Origin: Sweltsa coloradensis | Lineage: Eukaryota; Arthropoda; Insecta; Plecoptera; Chloroperlidae | Direction: 5' to 3' | Assembly: GCA_024449915.1 (NCBI GenBank) | Contig: JAMZAV010001297.1 | Coordinates: forward strand, 434,001-498,000 | Length of the DNA stretch: 64,000 nt | In this document: in pieces, positions 54,590 to 64,000 of the stretch | Layout: the number at the start of each line of letters is the position of its first letter | How positions within the stretch are numbered: position 1 is the first letter of the stretch | Notes under the pieces: model-generated | What the model was told of the DNA's origin: nothing | The model's input: only the letters and a program-made list of their open reading frames with translations | Database searches by the model: none | Translations under genes and position numbers: made by a program

Positions 54590-54632
54590 CTAGGTGCCCG
54601 TTAGGGCGCCGCAGCCAAGCCGTGGCGCGCTA
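54590..54632. repeat. GC-rich inverted repeat, right copy
   Basis: Reverse complement of the block at 51593-51630 (GTGCCCGTTAGGGCGCCGCA). Confidence 0.55.
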
Positions 54633-54897
54633 CACACTCAAGCACCTTATACAGCAAGCAGAGTTGGGGTGATTTCGAGGTGTTACCTAGCCGTCATGTA
54701 ACGTGATGTGAACTTGAAAACTATCACAATGTAGGGGATTTAGGTACCTGACAACACATGCCAAATTTTATTGAGGTACGACCATTCCTTCTTGGTGAAA
54801 AAATGGCTCGAAACATGTTAAAAATCACTTGAAGGATGTTAGCTACTGCTACTGCTACTACTGCTACTACATCTAATTCGTCAGTTTCAATCGGCCC

Positions 54898-55035
54898 GCG
54901 ATTCTGACCGGACGGGTGGGCTACAATGTTCATATTTTACATGGACATTAAGGTTATAGTAAAATAGTCTCTTTTGAAAAAAAATTAAAAAGTTTGCTGG
55001 AAAGCTTCCAAATAAAGGTTTTAAAATAAGCCTTA
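54898..55035 (+). mobile_element. Helentron-like body fragment
   Basis: ATTCTGACCGGACGGGTGGG, ACAATGTTCATATTTTACAT and TAAAGGTTTTAA match the bodies of copies A, B and C. No ends remain. Confidence 0.6.
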
Positions 55036-55465
55036 AAACACTAGGCATACAATCAAAAAGTAACTATAGTTACTTGACACTTGTGACGGTACAAGCTGAG
55101 TTAGGCGGGAAAGTGCGATACGTAAACAAATAGCGGACATTTAAAATTTTTTCTTCTTTGTGTGGAACGAGAAAAGGGTTTGTAATTTTACTCTCATAAA
55201 ACAAATCAGAAACCGTCCCTGGCCTAGGCCCAGATGTAGAAAATTAGTTATAATACAACAGTGTAGGTCTAAAGTTCCATGAGGCTATAGTAATAGATAA
55301 AATAAATACTTACATTACATGTTTGACAAGCCTAGCCAACCCTAGGCCAGCACAACCTTGTTCTGACACACTTCCCGCACAAATAACTAGTTTGATTACT
55401 TAAAGCCTAATTCAGATAAACAATAGTATGATTGTCCACCTAGGCTATACAAAAATGTACGGAAT
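55036..55465. other. No supported feature
   Basis: Flank of the LTR element; AT-rich, no repeat identified. Confidence 0.35.
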
Positions 55466-55470
55466 AATAC

Positions 55471-56889
55471 TGTAACCTTTTAGTCTGATATGAGACAATT
55501 TCAAAGATATTTAAATATTAATTTGTTCCCGCCTTTCAAATTGTATAATTATTTTGAATAATTAATTACATTTAAATAATTACATGAACTATTTCAGCCA
55601 ATAATATTTCATTTTATTGTTATGACAATTTATCAGCCACGCGTAATAAATAAAAAACTAGTGTTTGTGCTTCGTATCCGCGTCGTCATGGCCATGGCCA
55701 GCTGCGGTGATTACGTAATCGATGTCCGTGTACTCTGTGTGCAGGAATCAAATAAACATGTCAGTCATAATCGCTGTCTGTATGAACTGTGAGAATGGAA
55801 TGTTTTCTCGTTCACTGCGCTACATTATCGGCAAGTGCAACCGAACTCTGGTCATTCAGTGACGTCACACATAGCTTGTGGAGTGTGGAAACATTACTTT
55901 CATCAACATTTGCGCAACACAACTTGCACGTGCGTGCATAAATCTCCCGACGGAATGACAGTCCCGGGTGACTTGTGTGTGATTGCTATGCATCTTTTGA
56001 ATGGTTGGTATCAATAAACTATCTGAGTTTCATCATGCAACTACGTCACGTTTTTAGAACCGTGGGACCGAAAACATACCCCCACTTCTGCCTAATCACC
56101 AGGGCGTAATAGACTAAGCCAATTACAACACTCAATTTCCGTGACTACGTCACGAAATATTCAGTCGAAACGAACGCAGCAGAGAAGGATGATTCTTCAG
56201 ACACACACTTACTTGGTCTCTCGAGGAGACTTCACGTCCGGGTTGCGGCTCTAGACAGGGCGGATCAACCAGGAACTTGGGCGAGAATTTGGAACTTCGA
56301 TCGTTTGGATTTTGGAACTTGGAACGTGGTCGAGAATTTGGAACTTGGAACTTGGGCGAGAACTTGACCCCTGGACCTGGTCAATATCTACAAATCTACG
56401 AATCGCGATAACACGGTAAAACAAATTTGCTATCTACGAACGAACTTTTATAAAATGGCTGGCTAACTTTTTATTACTGAGAACTTTTTATTATTGAGAA
56501 CTTTTTATTAATGAGAACTTTTATTATTGGGAACTTTTGAGAATTTGATAACATGTTTTTGTAATTGTAAATGTAACATAACTTGATTTGATTCATTATA
56601 ATTGTATTTTGAAACTGGTTTTGTTAATTTGTGTTAACCTTTCGTTGTCTGTCTGTCCCACTCAATATTTTATTTCAGTTTTCTTAAATTAAACTTCAGC
56701 AGTTGGCAAGACTACTGACTTGAGCTAGACCGGCGCACTCTTCTAAGGTTGGTAATTTGTTTTTCTCAACAGCTGTTTGACTTTGAGTGACAGTGAATTT
56801 TTGTTTGATTGTTTTTCAATTTTGGATAAAATAAAGTAATTGTTTATTGTTTTAATTTGTTGTGGGGCTTGTTTGGCTATTTAGCGACA
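55471..56889 (+). repeat. Left LTR, 1419 bp
   Basis: Nearly identical to the right LTR: by eye about ten substitutions and several small indels, including a 12-base difference in a GGGCGAGAACTTGG-type tandem region near 56330. Putative promoter TTATAAAA at 56449 and polyadenylation signal AATAAAG at about 56830 fit a U3-R-U5 layout. A 60-codon frame (55835-56017) is an LTR artefact and recurs in the right LTR. Confidence 0.9.
55860..55867. promoter_or_regulatory. CRE palindrome in left LTR
   Basis: A perfect TGACGTCA, with further CTACGTCAC half-sites at about 56041 and 56145. The same sites lie in the right LTR (62413-62420 and following). These are candidate CREB/ATF-responsive elements in U3. 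Confidence 0.45.
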
Positions 56890-56890
56890 T

Positions 56891-56946
56891 TGGCTTCAAC
56901 TAGTGGGGCTGTATATTTAGCGACATTGGCGCGCCAACTGTGTGGC
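56891..56946 (+). promoter_or_regulatory. Primer-binding-like site, present twice
   Basis: TGGCTTCAACTAGTGGGGC (56891-56909) lies directly after the LTR, and TGGCGCGCCAACTGTGTGGC (56927-56946) follows. Each is preceded by TATTTAGCGACAT, so a ~36-base unit spanning the LTR edge and primer site is tandemly duplicated. A TGG start is expected for pairing with the CCA end of a tRNA. The tRNA species is not assigned. Confidence 0.6.
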
Positions 56947-57065
56947 TTGATTCTATACACTACCCGAGATTAATAATAAATAACTTAATAAATAATATAA
57001 AACGTGGTGCTTGCCAACTTTTAACCTAAAATTTTATTTTGAAAACTGAATAATTAAAATCAAAA

Positions 57066-57572
57066 ATGAGTGAAAAGGACGACAAGGAAGGTTATTGTTC
57101 TGAGAGTGATACTAATGTAGAATTCAATGTTACTAGTGACACGACACCAGAGATCATGGATGCTCCAGAGGTCCACAACCCACTCACAAACCCAGGAAAC
57201 CCACTTGCTGAGTCCACTCACCTAGGCCTAGAATCTCCTAGACCAGTGATGGAAATCACAAGGCCTAACGAGATCACACCTAAACCTGGACCTAGGACTA
57301 CTTCTACAGGTACTACGGGCATTAACCAACAACACAGTGAGTCTAGCGAACCAAGCCTAAAAGAAATGTTAAATTCACTTATGAACCAAATGGTAGCAAG
57401 AAATGCAAAAATCGATAAGGGATACGAGGAACGTAGAGCAGGTTTTGCCAAAATAAATGCAACATTTGATAAGGGAAATGAGGAACGTAGAGCAGATCGG
57501 TTAGAACGAGAATCAAAATTAAAAGCGGATAAAGTAGGCATAGAGAGAGATAGAAACAGAAACAGATGTTGA
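57066..57572 (+). CDS. Gag-like protein N-terminal frame
   Basis: The 168-codon frame starts 120 bases after the primer site, where gag normally begins. It has an acidic N-terminus, a Pro/Thr-rich middle (residues 30-95) and a coiled-coil-like charged C-terminal part with two related segments (IDKGYEERRAGFAKINATF and FDKGNEERRADRLERE). I see no capsid core, major homology region or zinc knuckle. It stops where a +2-shifted frame begins, overlapping by 7 bases; either a natural frameshift or an inactivating indel joins them. Confidence 0.5.
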   Translation: MSEKDDKEGYCSESDTNVEFNVTSDTTPEIMDAPEVHNPLTNPGNPLAESTHLGLESPRPVMEITRPNEITPKPGPRTTSTGTTGINQQHSESSEPSLKEMLNSLMNQMVARNAKIDKGYEERRAGFAKINATFDKGNEERRADRLERESKLKADKVGIERDRNRNRC

Positions 57573-58204
57573 AGCGTGTGATGATAAAAATGTTGGGTTT
57601 ATTGGAAAATGCTAGAGATATTGATGTTTCCGGGTTAATTAATAATAATAATAATGATAACGTTGAGTTAAACCTTAGTGTAAGTGATGCGGATAGTGAA
57701 AGTGTAGGGCGAGATAGGGCTAACAATATGACAGTTAGTGATGAAGTTGATAATGGGAGAAACCGAGTTAATAAAGTTGAATTTAGTTGTGATGTAAGTG
57801 AAAACGTAAGTGATAAAGTGATAAACAAAGTTAAAGTTGAAGTGGAAATAAAAGAAATTTTTAACCCGGAATACATAAATAATTTAGTAGTTGACGATAA
57901 TGGAGTGAGAATCGAACCAGTGAGAAATGAGTTAGTGATAGTGAGAGATGAGGGGATTGAGGCCTACTTAATGCGTAAACAAAATTTAAATAAAAACAAG
58001 CGTAACGTAAACTTAAAATATTTTGGTCAGGATAAATGGGACTTCGTAAAACAGAGATATAAAATTAAAATCAATGACAGATGGTTTGGGAAAATTGAAA
58101 AACTTACTGAACTATACAAGAGAAGGGAGCGTTGGAAAAATAAGCCTTCAGCAAAAATCAGAAAGTATGAGAGTGAAAAAGGGAAGAATTCTAAAATTAA
58201 ATGA
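57566..58204 (+). CDS. Second frame of gag-like region
   Basis: A 212-codon frame, acidic then strongly basic. The first half contains many Asp/Val/Asn repeats (DNGRNRVNKVEFS, VSENVSDKVINKVKVE); the C-terminal 90 residues are basic (YFGQDKWDFVKQRYKIKIND, RRERWKNKPSAKIRKYES) and could bind nucleic acid. The protein family is not recognised. It overlaps the end of the upstream frame. Function in RNA packaging is inference from position only. Confidence 0.45.
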   Translation: MLKRVMIKMLGLLENARDIDVSGLINNNNNDNVELNLSVSDADSESVGRDRANNMTVSDEVDNGRNRVNKVEFSCDVSENVSDKVINKVKVEVEIKEIFNPEYINNLVVDDNGVRIEPVRNELVIVRDEGIEAYLMRKQNLNKNKRNVNLKYFGQDKWDFVKQRYKIKINDRWFGKIEKLTELYKRRERWKNKPSAKIRKYESEKGKNSKIK

Positions 58205-59250
58205 TTAAAATGTAGACCGGTAGGAGGTTAGGACACCCAGGTGTCAACACTAGGGCACACAAAGCCTAAACAAAACATAAACTAAAACTTGCTTTTCATA
58301 AATTAAAAATATGTACTTAAAACTTACTCAAATCTAATCAACAACAATTTATAAACTAAACTTGACTGCTACATAAAATAAAATTGTGAATTTTAAATAA
58401 TAACTTTGAATTTATTTTATAACGTGGACTAAAAATAAAATAAATATTGAATTTAAACCAGAATGGATAGAGAACAAAAAGTGACAAGGAGCTTTGAGGG
58501 GATTAAAACCTACCAGTAGAAAAACACAGTAGGCCTAAATTAAATTACAAACATTTTAAAACCTACCAGTTTATAAAATAGAAAGAGTATGGAATAGATT
58601 TCAACCAGCTGTTATAAAACTTGACCTTGACTTAAAATAACATAAACAATGGATGCATAGTGGCCAGCCTCCACAGACAGATAGACACTCCAGTCGAGCT
58701 GCTAAAAGCAATAAAAATTAATGACTTTACTTAGATAAGATAAACAAATCTTCACTGACTGGCAATGAGTACAGTCACTCACAAATATTAATACACAACT
58801 TAAAGGAGAACATTTATAGCACAATTTAAAGGGGAACAGGGAACACTTCTTAGTGCATCACACACAACTTAGGTTGTCACACAACTTGTTTTGTCACACA
58901 CATAATATGTGTTGTCACACCCAAACAAAATCTAACCTCACATTTTTATAACATTAAAACTTTTTGAAGTTAAAATTAGCTTATATTGGATTTGTTTTAC
59001 AAACTTTAAAAATAAACTTACTTTTTATACTAAAATAATTTAAACCTAGTTTGGACTTGTATAAAAGTAGATTTTAAATTATAGTTGAAATGTTGAAACG
59101 TTGAAAGTGAACTTGGAATTCTGAAGTTGAATTTAATTTAAACTTGACAACCAACTTATTTTATAAACTAAACTTAACATGTAAAATTTAAAAATAGAAA
59201 CTAATATAAATAGTAAATTTGAGAGCTTTCAGTGAAATAAAGTAAGGCTA
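58205..59250. other. LTR element interior, non-coding
   Basis: AT-rich with repeated AACTTAAA and TAAAACTTG words. No pol domain is seen in any frame. Confidence 0.6.
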
Positions 59251-59254
59251 GAGA

Positions 59255-59420
59255 GAAGTGAAACAGAAACAGATAGTGGAGTGTTAGATGATGATAGGAG
59301 GGTGAAGTTAAATACTAGATTGAACGGTGGTCTCGAGTTAATGTTTAATAATAATAATGTGGTCGTTAATGTAAACGTAAGTGATGAAGTTGATGAAGTT
59401 GAAGTTGATAATGTAAGTAA
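59255..59420 (+). repeat. Diverged copy of the gag-frame junction
   Basis: GAAACAGAAACAGAT followed by a DDDRR..NNNN..VNVNVSDEVDEVEVDNV-type frame resembles 57545-57760 in order and composition. It is probably an old internal duplication within the element. Confidence 0.4.
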
Positions 59421-59573
59421 CGATGTTGGTTAAGTTGAATTTTATGTGGGTGTTTTATGTGGTCGTTAGGAACGATGTTGGTTAAGTTGAATTTTATGTG
59501 GGTGTTTTAAGTGGTCGTTAGGAACGATGTTGGTTAAGTTGAAGTTTTTGGTGGTCTAGGTGATGCGAACTTA
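59419..59573 (+). repeat. 52-bp tandem repeat, ~3 units
   Basis: Units start AACGATGTTGGTTAAGTTGA at 59419, 59471 and 59523. The first two differ by one base, the third is partial and diverged. Confidence 0.9.
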
Positions 59574-62010
59574 GAATTAAATAAAGTTGAAGTGGAAATA
59601 ATAGAAGTCCAATAATCTAGTATTCGGGAGTCGCAATAATCTAGTATTTAACGTTAGCAATGTGAGGGATAGGACAGTGAGAGATGACAGTGAGAGATGA
59701 GATAGTGAACTGAGAGATAGTGAACTTTAAACTTGAAGTGAATTTTTATTTTAATTGAATAAAACATAACTTGACAACGTGGAGACATTGAACTATTTTA
59801 TGAATAAACTTCTTGAACTTTGCTTGGAACTTTTTGCAATTTTTGTTGGAACATAACCTCACTTTGAATTTAAACTTGAAACTTAACGTGAATTCATACG
59901 TTGAACTGTAAATGGAACGTGACCTTGAACTTGAAATGGGATGTGAACTTTTGTGCTTTTGAAAAATAATTTGGGAATTTTTATAAAATCAGACGGGAAC
60001 CTACTACTACGTGGATTGAATTTGAATAGTTTTGAACTGAACTTGTTAACTTACAACTATTTTTAATAAATTCAAACTAGGATTTGACATAGGATTTAAA
60101 ATAAAATAAATAAAAATTTGCTCGAGTAAGCTCGATAATAAAATAATACTTGACGTATTTCTGGATTTGAACCAAACCTTCGTGGAATTTGAACCCGAAC
60201 AATTTTAAAAATTTATTTGAGATATTTGAACAGTGAACTAAAACTTGAACTTGACGTTACCTTGTTTTTGCAACCTTGTGTATTACCATATTTTGTTTTT
60301 GACACATTTTTGGATTAGTAAAATTTTAATAAATAATTTTTAAAATAATAATTTGACTTTTTGGTGATATTGGATAGAGACTAACAATAAATTTTATAAT
60401 TTTTAAATCATACTGAACAGAAACTAGATGAGGATGGGGGGATTGAACCGTGGATAGTTCAAATGTTTTTCAATTTTAATTTTTGGCGGACTTATTTGTT
60501 ACAACAATAACAACTTTTCACATTTAAATACAAACACCTTACACTGACATGGATTAGTGGTACAATTTTCACAGATGTGCTTATCAATAAGAGAGGAGAC
60601 CGTATTGGCTGAACCAATATTTAATCAACCTTATAATTAATCAACCTTTAGTAATCGTGCATAATTAACTTGTTTTGTTGTCATCGTGTAATGTTAGTGA
60701 GATGTAATATGTATACGCCTTTTTGTAACAGTTTCCTGTATAGGTTGTGTTGCGTTATATATATTTTTTTATGGCGTTTTTAAGTATTTAGCGATGTAAT
60801 TTTTTTGATCGAGTAAATACTTTATTAGATATGTTCTGGTGCGTTTATACCTGTGAGTTAAACATTTATGGGAGGCTGTATAGAACAGCGAGCGAGTGAG
60901 TGGGAGAGGTTTAAATAAATAAACCACAGTATAATTATTTGACAAAACAAACGGGAACACGTGTAAGCGGAATTTTGGAGTCAGTACTTCTTACCTGGGG
61001 TATTTGATGGATTTAATTTCTTTTGTCAAACGAAAACTTAGTACAGTGAGTAGTGGGCATACCAAATTAACAGGTTGAACTTTTGAAATTTAGTCTGGAA
61101 CATATCGAACCTATGAATTTAAACTTAATTTTAAGGCGAAGAGCGGGCGGTTTTCCATTGTAAGACCGGACAGTAACTACGGTTACTACATATTCATTTT
61201 CGTATCATCATATCATACCTTTGTTTTCTATAGCTGATTTTTGTATTTATTTTACCTATGTTTAAACAACAGCAATGCTGAATAATTTTGATCGCAATCA
61301 TAACTTGTGACACTTAATTTTCTGTTGATTATTGGAAAGATTTTCCATTGTGCAATTTAACAATTGTAAAACTTGATTAATAATTTTGACTTTGACTTTA
61401 TCTCAATGAGAGAATAATTTTGTGGACAGATACAAAGTTGAACCACGCGGTTAGATGGAAGGCATCTGGTTAGACGAAAGCTTCGGATATTTGATTGATA
61501 AATAACTTGATCGATAATTTAATTTTTGCGACAACACGTAGCTGATTGATTACGTTTATTCAATTGTTTAATTTTTCTCGAGGGGATGGGGTGATAGCAG
61601 ACATAATTAGTTCAGTTAATAGACTGTGTTGTGTTGATGATGCCTGTAATATTTGTTCCTCAACCATCCTTTCTCTTTTCATGTCATATTCCTGTATCTT
61701 TGTGGTGTCATGTACCTAAATAACAATTGTTTCCTTATTATTTTCATTGCTACTGTTGCAATATTTACTTCTATAAAAATCAATGCAAACATTGATAAAA
61801 ACTGTATTCATTACTGTAATTTTCTTTTAAAAACTATAATTGAAACTAAATATTATTGCAACCAATGGTAAATAAACCCCACACTAATTTCATTCAAAAT
61901 ATAACCTATTGTGAATAAAATAATACTTATAAAACTATAATGTAAAATTTAAATTTAAGAACTTAGTGAAGAACATTCAAAATTTTCACTACATTCAATT
62001 TTTCTGCCCT
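59574..62010. other. LTR element interior, non-coding 3' part
   Basis: Many TTGAACTTGA-like words (59710-60260) and AT-rich sequence. The short frames at 60769-60960 and 61653-61871 have no domain. An integrase or RT would be expected here in an autonomous element and is absent. Confidence 0.6.
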
Positions 62011-62023
62011 TCAGAGGGGATAT
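62011..62023 (+). promoter_or_regulatory. Polypurine tract
   Basis: AGAGGGGATAT immediately precedes the right LTR, the expected plus-strand primer of reverse transcription. Confidence 0.7.
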
Positions 62024-63457
62024 TGTAACCTTTTGGTCTGATATGAGACAATTTCAAAGATATTTAAATATTAATTTGTTCCCGCCTTTCAAATTGTATA
62101 ATTATTTTGAATAATTAATTACATTTAAATAATTACATGAACTATTTCAGCCAATAATATTTCATTTTATTGTGTTATGACAATTTATCAGCCACGCGTA
62201 ATAAATAAAAACTAGTGTTTGTGCTTCGTATCCGCGTCGTCATGGCCATGGCCAGCTGCGGTGATTACGTAATCGATGTCCGTGTACTCTGTGTGCAGGA
62301 ATCAAATAACATGTCAGTCATAATCGCTGTCCGTATGAACTGTGAGAATGGAATGTTTTCTCGTTCACTGCGCTACATTATCGGCAAGTGCAACCGAACT
62401 CTGGTCATTCAGTGACGTCACACATAGCTTGTGGAGTGTGGAAACATTACTTTCATCAACATTTGCGCAACACAACTTGCACGTGCGTGCATAAATCTCC
62501 CGACGGAATGACAGTCCCGGGTGACTTGTGTGTGATTGCTATGCATCTTTTGAATGGTTGGTATCAATAAACTATCTGAGTTTCATCATGCAACTACGTC
62601 ACGTTTTTAGAACCGTGGGACCGAAAACATACCCCCACTTCTGCCTAATCACCAGGGCGTAATAGACTAAGCCAATTACAACACTCAATTTCCGTGACTA
62701 CGTCACAAAATCTTCAGTCGAAACGAACGCAAGCAGAGAAGGATGATTCTTCAGAAACACACTTACTTGGTCTCTCGAGGAGACTTCACGTCCGGGTTGC
62801 GGCTCTAGACAGGGCGGATCAACCAGGAACTTGGGCGAGAATTTGGAACTTCGATCGTTTGGATTTTGGAACTTGGAACGTGGGCGAGAACTTGGGCGAG
62901 AATTTGGAACTTGGAACTTGGGCGAGAACTTGACCCCTGGACCTGGTCAATATCTACAAATCTACGAATCGCGATAACACGGTAAAACAAACTTGCTATC
63001 TACGAACGAACTTTTATAAAATGGCTGGCTAACTTTTTATTACTGAGAACTTTTTATTATTGAGAACTTTTTATTAATGAGAACTTTTATTATTGGGAAC
63101 TTTTGAGAATTTGATAACATGTTTTTGTAATTGTAAATGTAACATAACTTGATTTGATTCATTATAATTGTATTTTGAAACTGGTTTTGTTAATTTGTGT
63201 TAACCTTTCGTTGTCGTGTCTGTCCCACTCAATATTTTATTTCAGTTTTATTAAATTAAACTTCAGCAGTTGGCAAGACTACTGACTTGAGCTAGACCGG
63301 CGCACTCTTCTAAGGTTGGTAATTTGTTTTTCTCAACAGCTGTTTGACTTTGAGTGACAGTGAATTTTTGTTTGATTGTTTTTCAATTTTGGATAAAATA
63401 AAGTAATTGTTTATTGTTTTAATTTTATGTGGGGGCTTGTTTGGCTATTTAGCGACA
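62024..63457 (+). repeat. Right LTR, 1434 bp
   Basis: Begins TGTAACCTTTTGG and ends GGCTATTTAGCGACA. Same TATA-like TTATAAAA (about 63014) and AATAAAG near the end as in the left LTR. Confidence 0.9.
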
Positions 63458-64000
63458 ATACACCTATTCTTTTCTTGCAATGATCTCACGCAAAGCTCCT
63501 GTCACTGTATAAAAACAAAAACAAAAACTGTGCAAATTTTCTATGTTCTTTTAATAATCATTTGATTAACATGGATGTGGATGCAGTGAAAGGTATAAAA
63601 TAACATTAGTCGTGCGCTTGTTGTAGCATGGGAAAATTTCAATTGGATGTGATACCACCTATTCCCAGGATGTACATGAATCCGGGTCGAGATATTTTAC
63701 ATCCTATTGTTATTACTAATACCATAAAAAATCAAATCAACTTTGATAAAATTATTATATTTTAACAAATAATTTTGCAATGGAACTTGAAAAAGTAATG
63801 AGATCACACACATAACAAACACTTGTAGAAATACAGCCAAATCTTACACACTTAAAAGAAATGAGATCTAAAAAAAGGGCCAAGCTTATCTACCCTTCCA
63901 CATTTGCGCATTCTTAATTCATAACCGTACAGTGTCCCTTAACAGCACCCTTGAAAATCTTGGCAAAATAAAATTTGCATGTTATAACGTTTAAATTAAT
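63458..64000. other. No supported feature
   Basis: Right flank of the LTR element. AT-rich with no domain; ends inside the window. Confidence 0.35.

Larger units (their letters stand above)
55471..63457 (+). mobile_element. Non-autonomous LTR retrotransposon, 8.0 kb, complete
   Basis: Two long direct repeats (55471-56889 and 62024-63457), each starting TGTAACC and ending GCGACA, bound a 5.1-kb interior. A short direct repeat ATAC (possibly AATAC) flanks the element at 55467-55470 and 63458-63461, the length range made by retroviral-type integrases. A primer-binding-like site follows the left LTR and a polypurine tract precedes the right LTR. The interior holds a gag-like frame and long AT-rich non-coding DNA. 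No protease, RT, RNase H or integrase motif is readable in any frame. Movement would need enzymes from an autonomous relative. Confidence 0.88.

Noticed and set aside
55835..56017. 60-codon frame MQPNSGHSVTSH, also at 62388-62570
   Set aside because: It recurs only because the two LTRs are nearly identical; it lies in U3 and has no domain.
57218..57876. Minus-strand frames opposite the gag-like region
   Set aside because: Leu/Ser/Phe-rich antisense readings of the acidic/basic gag-like frames.

Overview
This window looks like nuclear DNA from an animal, most likely a marine invertebrate. It is AT-rich, has no dense operon-like coding, has many microsatellites, and carries animal-type transposable elements (CR1/Jockey-like LINEs, R4/Dong-like and Penelope-like elements, tRNA-derived SINEs, hAT, Tc1/mariner, a Ty3-like LTR element, Helentron-like elements). 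The palindrome TAGGCCTA recurs in the non-repeat stretches. I cannot fix the phylum from the sequence alone. Almost everything that can be recognised is mobile DNA. The only plausible non-transposon coding segment is a P2X7-C-terminal-type zinc-binding domain near 22.6 kb.

Layout. 0-10 kb: anonymous AT-rich DNA, a foldback element (1589-2782), tRNA-like SINE fragments, a hAT element with a perfect 8-bp target duplication (4056-4676), and Helentron-like copies, one broken by a SINE. 10-16 kb: dispersed anonymous repeats, a minus-strand Helentron-like copy (11885-12963), a short element with two inverted terminal modules (13242-13410), a tRNA-SINE (15512-15951) and a long palindrome (16060-16555). 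17-27 kb: iterated GTACTGCCTAA arrays, LINE copies (18.8, 19.3-21.6 and 23.8-26.8 kb), the second SINE copy, the P2X7-C-like exon, and two insertions inside the last LINE (a mariner MITE and a 732-bp element). 27-31.5 kb: a near full-length R4/Dong-like retrotransposon on the minus strand lying between two (TAA)n tracts. 32-37 kb: a (TATG)n tract and a 3.9-kb inverted-repeat transposon with a decayed minus-strand gene. 37-44 kb: more Helentron-like copies and a Penelope-like GIY-YIG fragment. 44.4-49.2 kb: a 5'-truncated second Dong-like copy, again between (TAA)n tracts, next to a decayed minus-strand LINE. 49-55 kb: further Helentron-like copies. 55.47-63.46 kb: an LTR retrotransposon with about 1.4-kb LTRs that differ only slightly. 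It has primer-binding and polypurine sites and a gag-like reading frame, but no recognisable protease, reverse transcriptase, RNase H or integrase.

The main theme is a layered transposon graveyard. The two best-supported unusual systems are (i) a multi-copy rolling-circle family whose inverted repeats are offset asymmetrically from a 3' hairpin followed by CTAGT, and (ii) an endonuclease-bearing retrotransposon present twice, both times embedded in TAA microsatellites. All calls come from reading the sequence. No database search or alignment program was run, so family names are recognition-level and element borders without target duplications are approximate.
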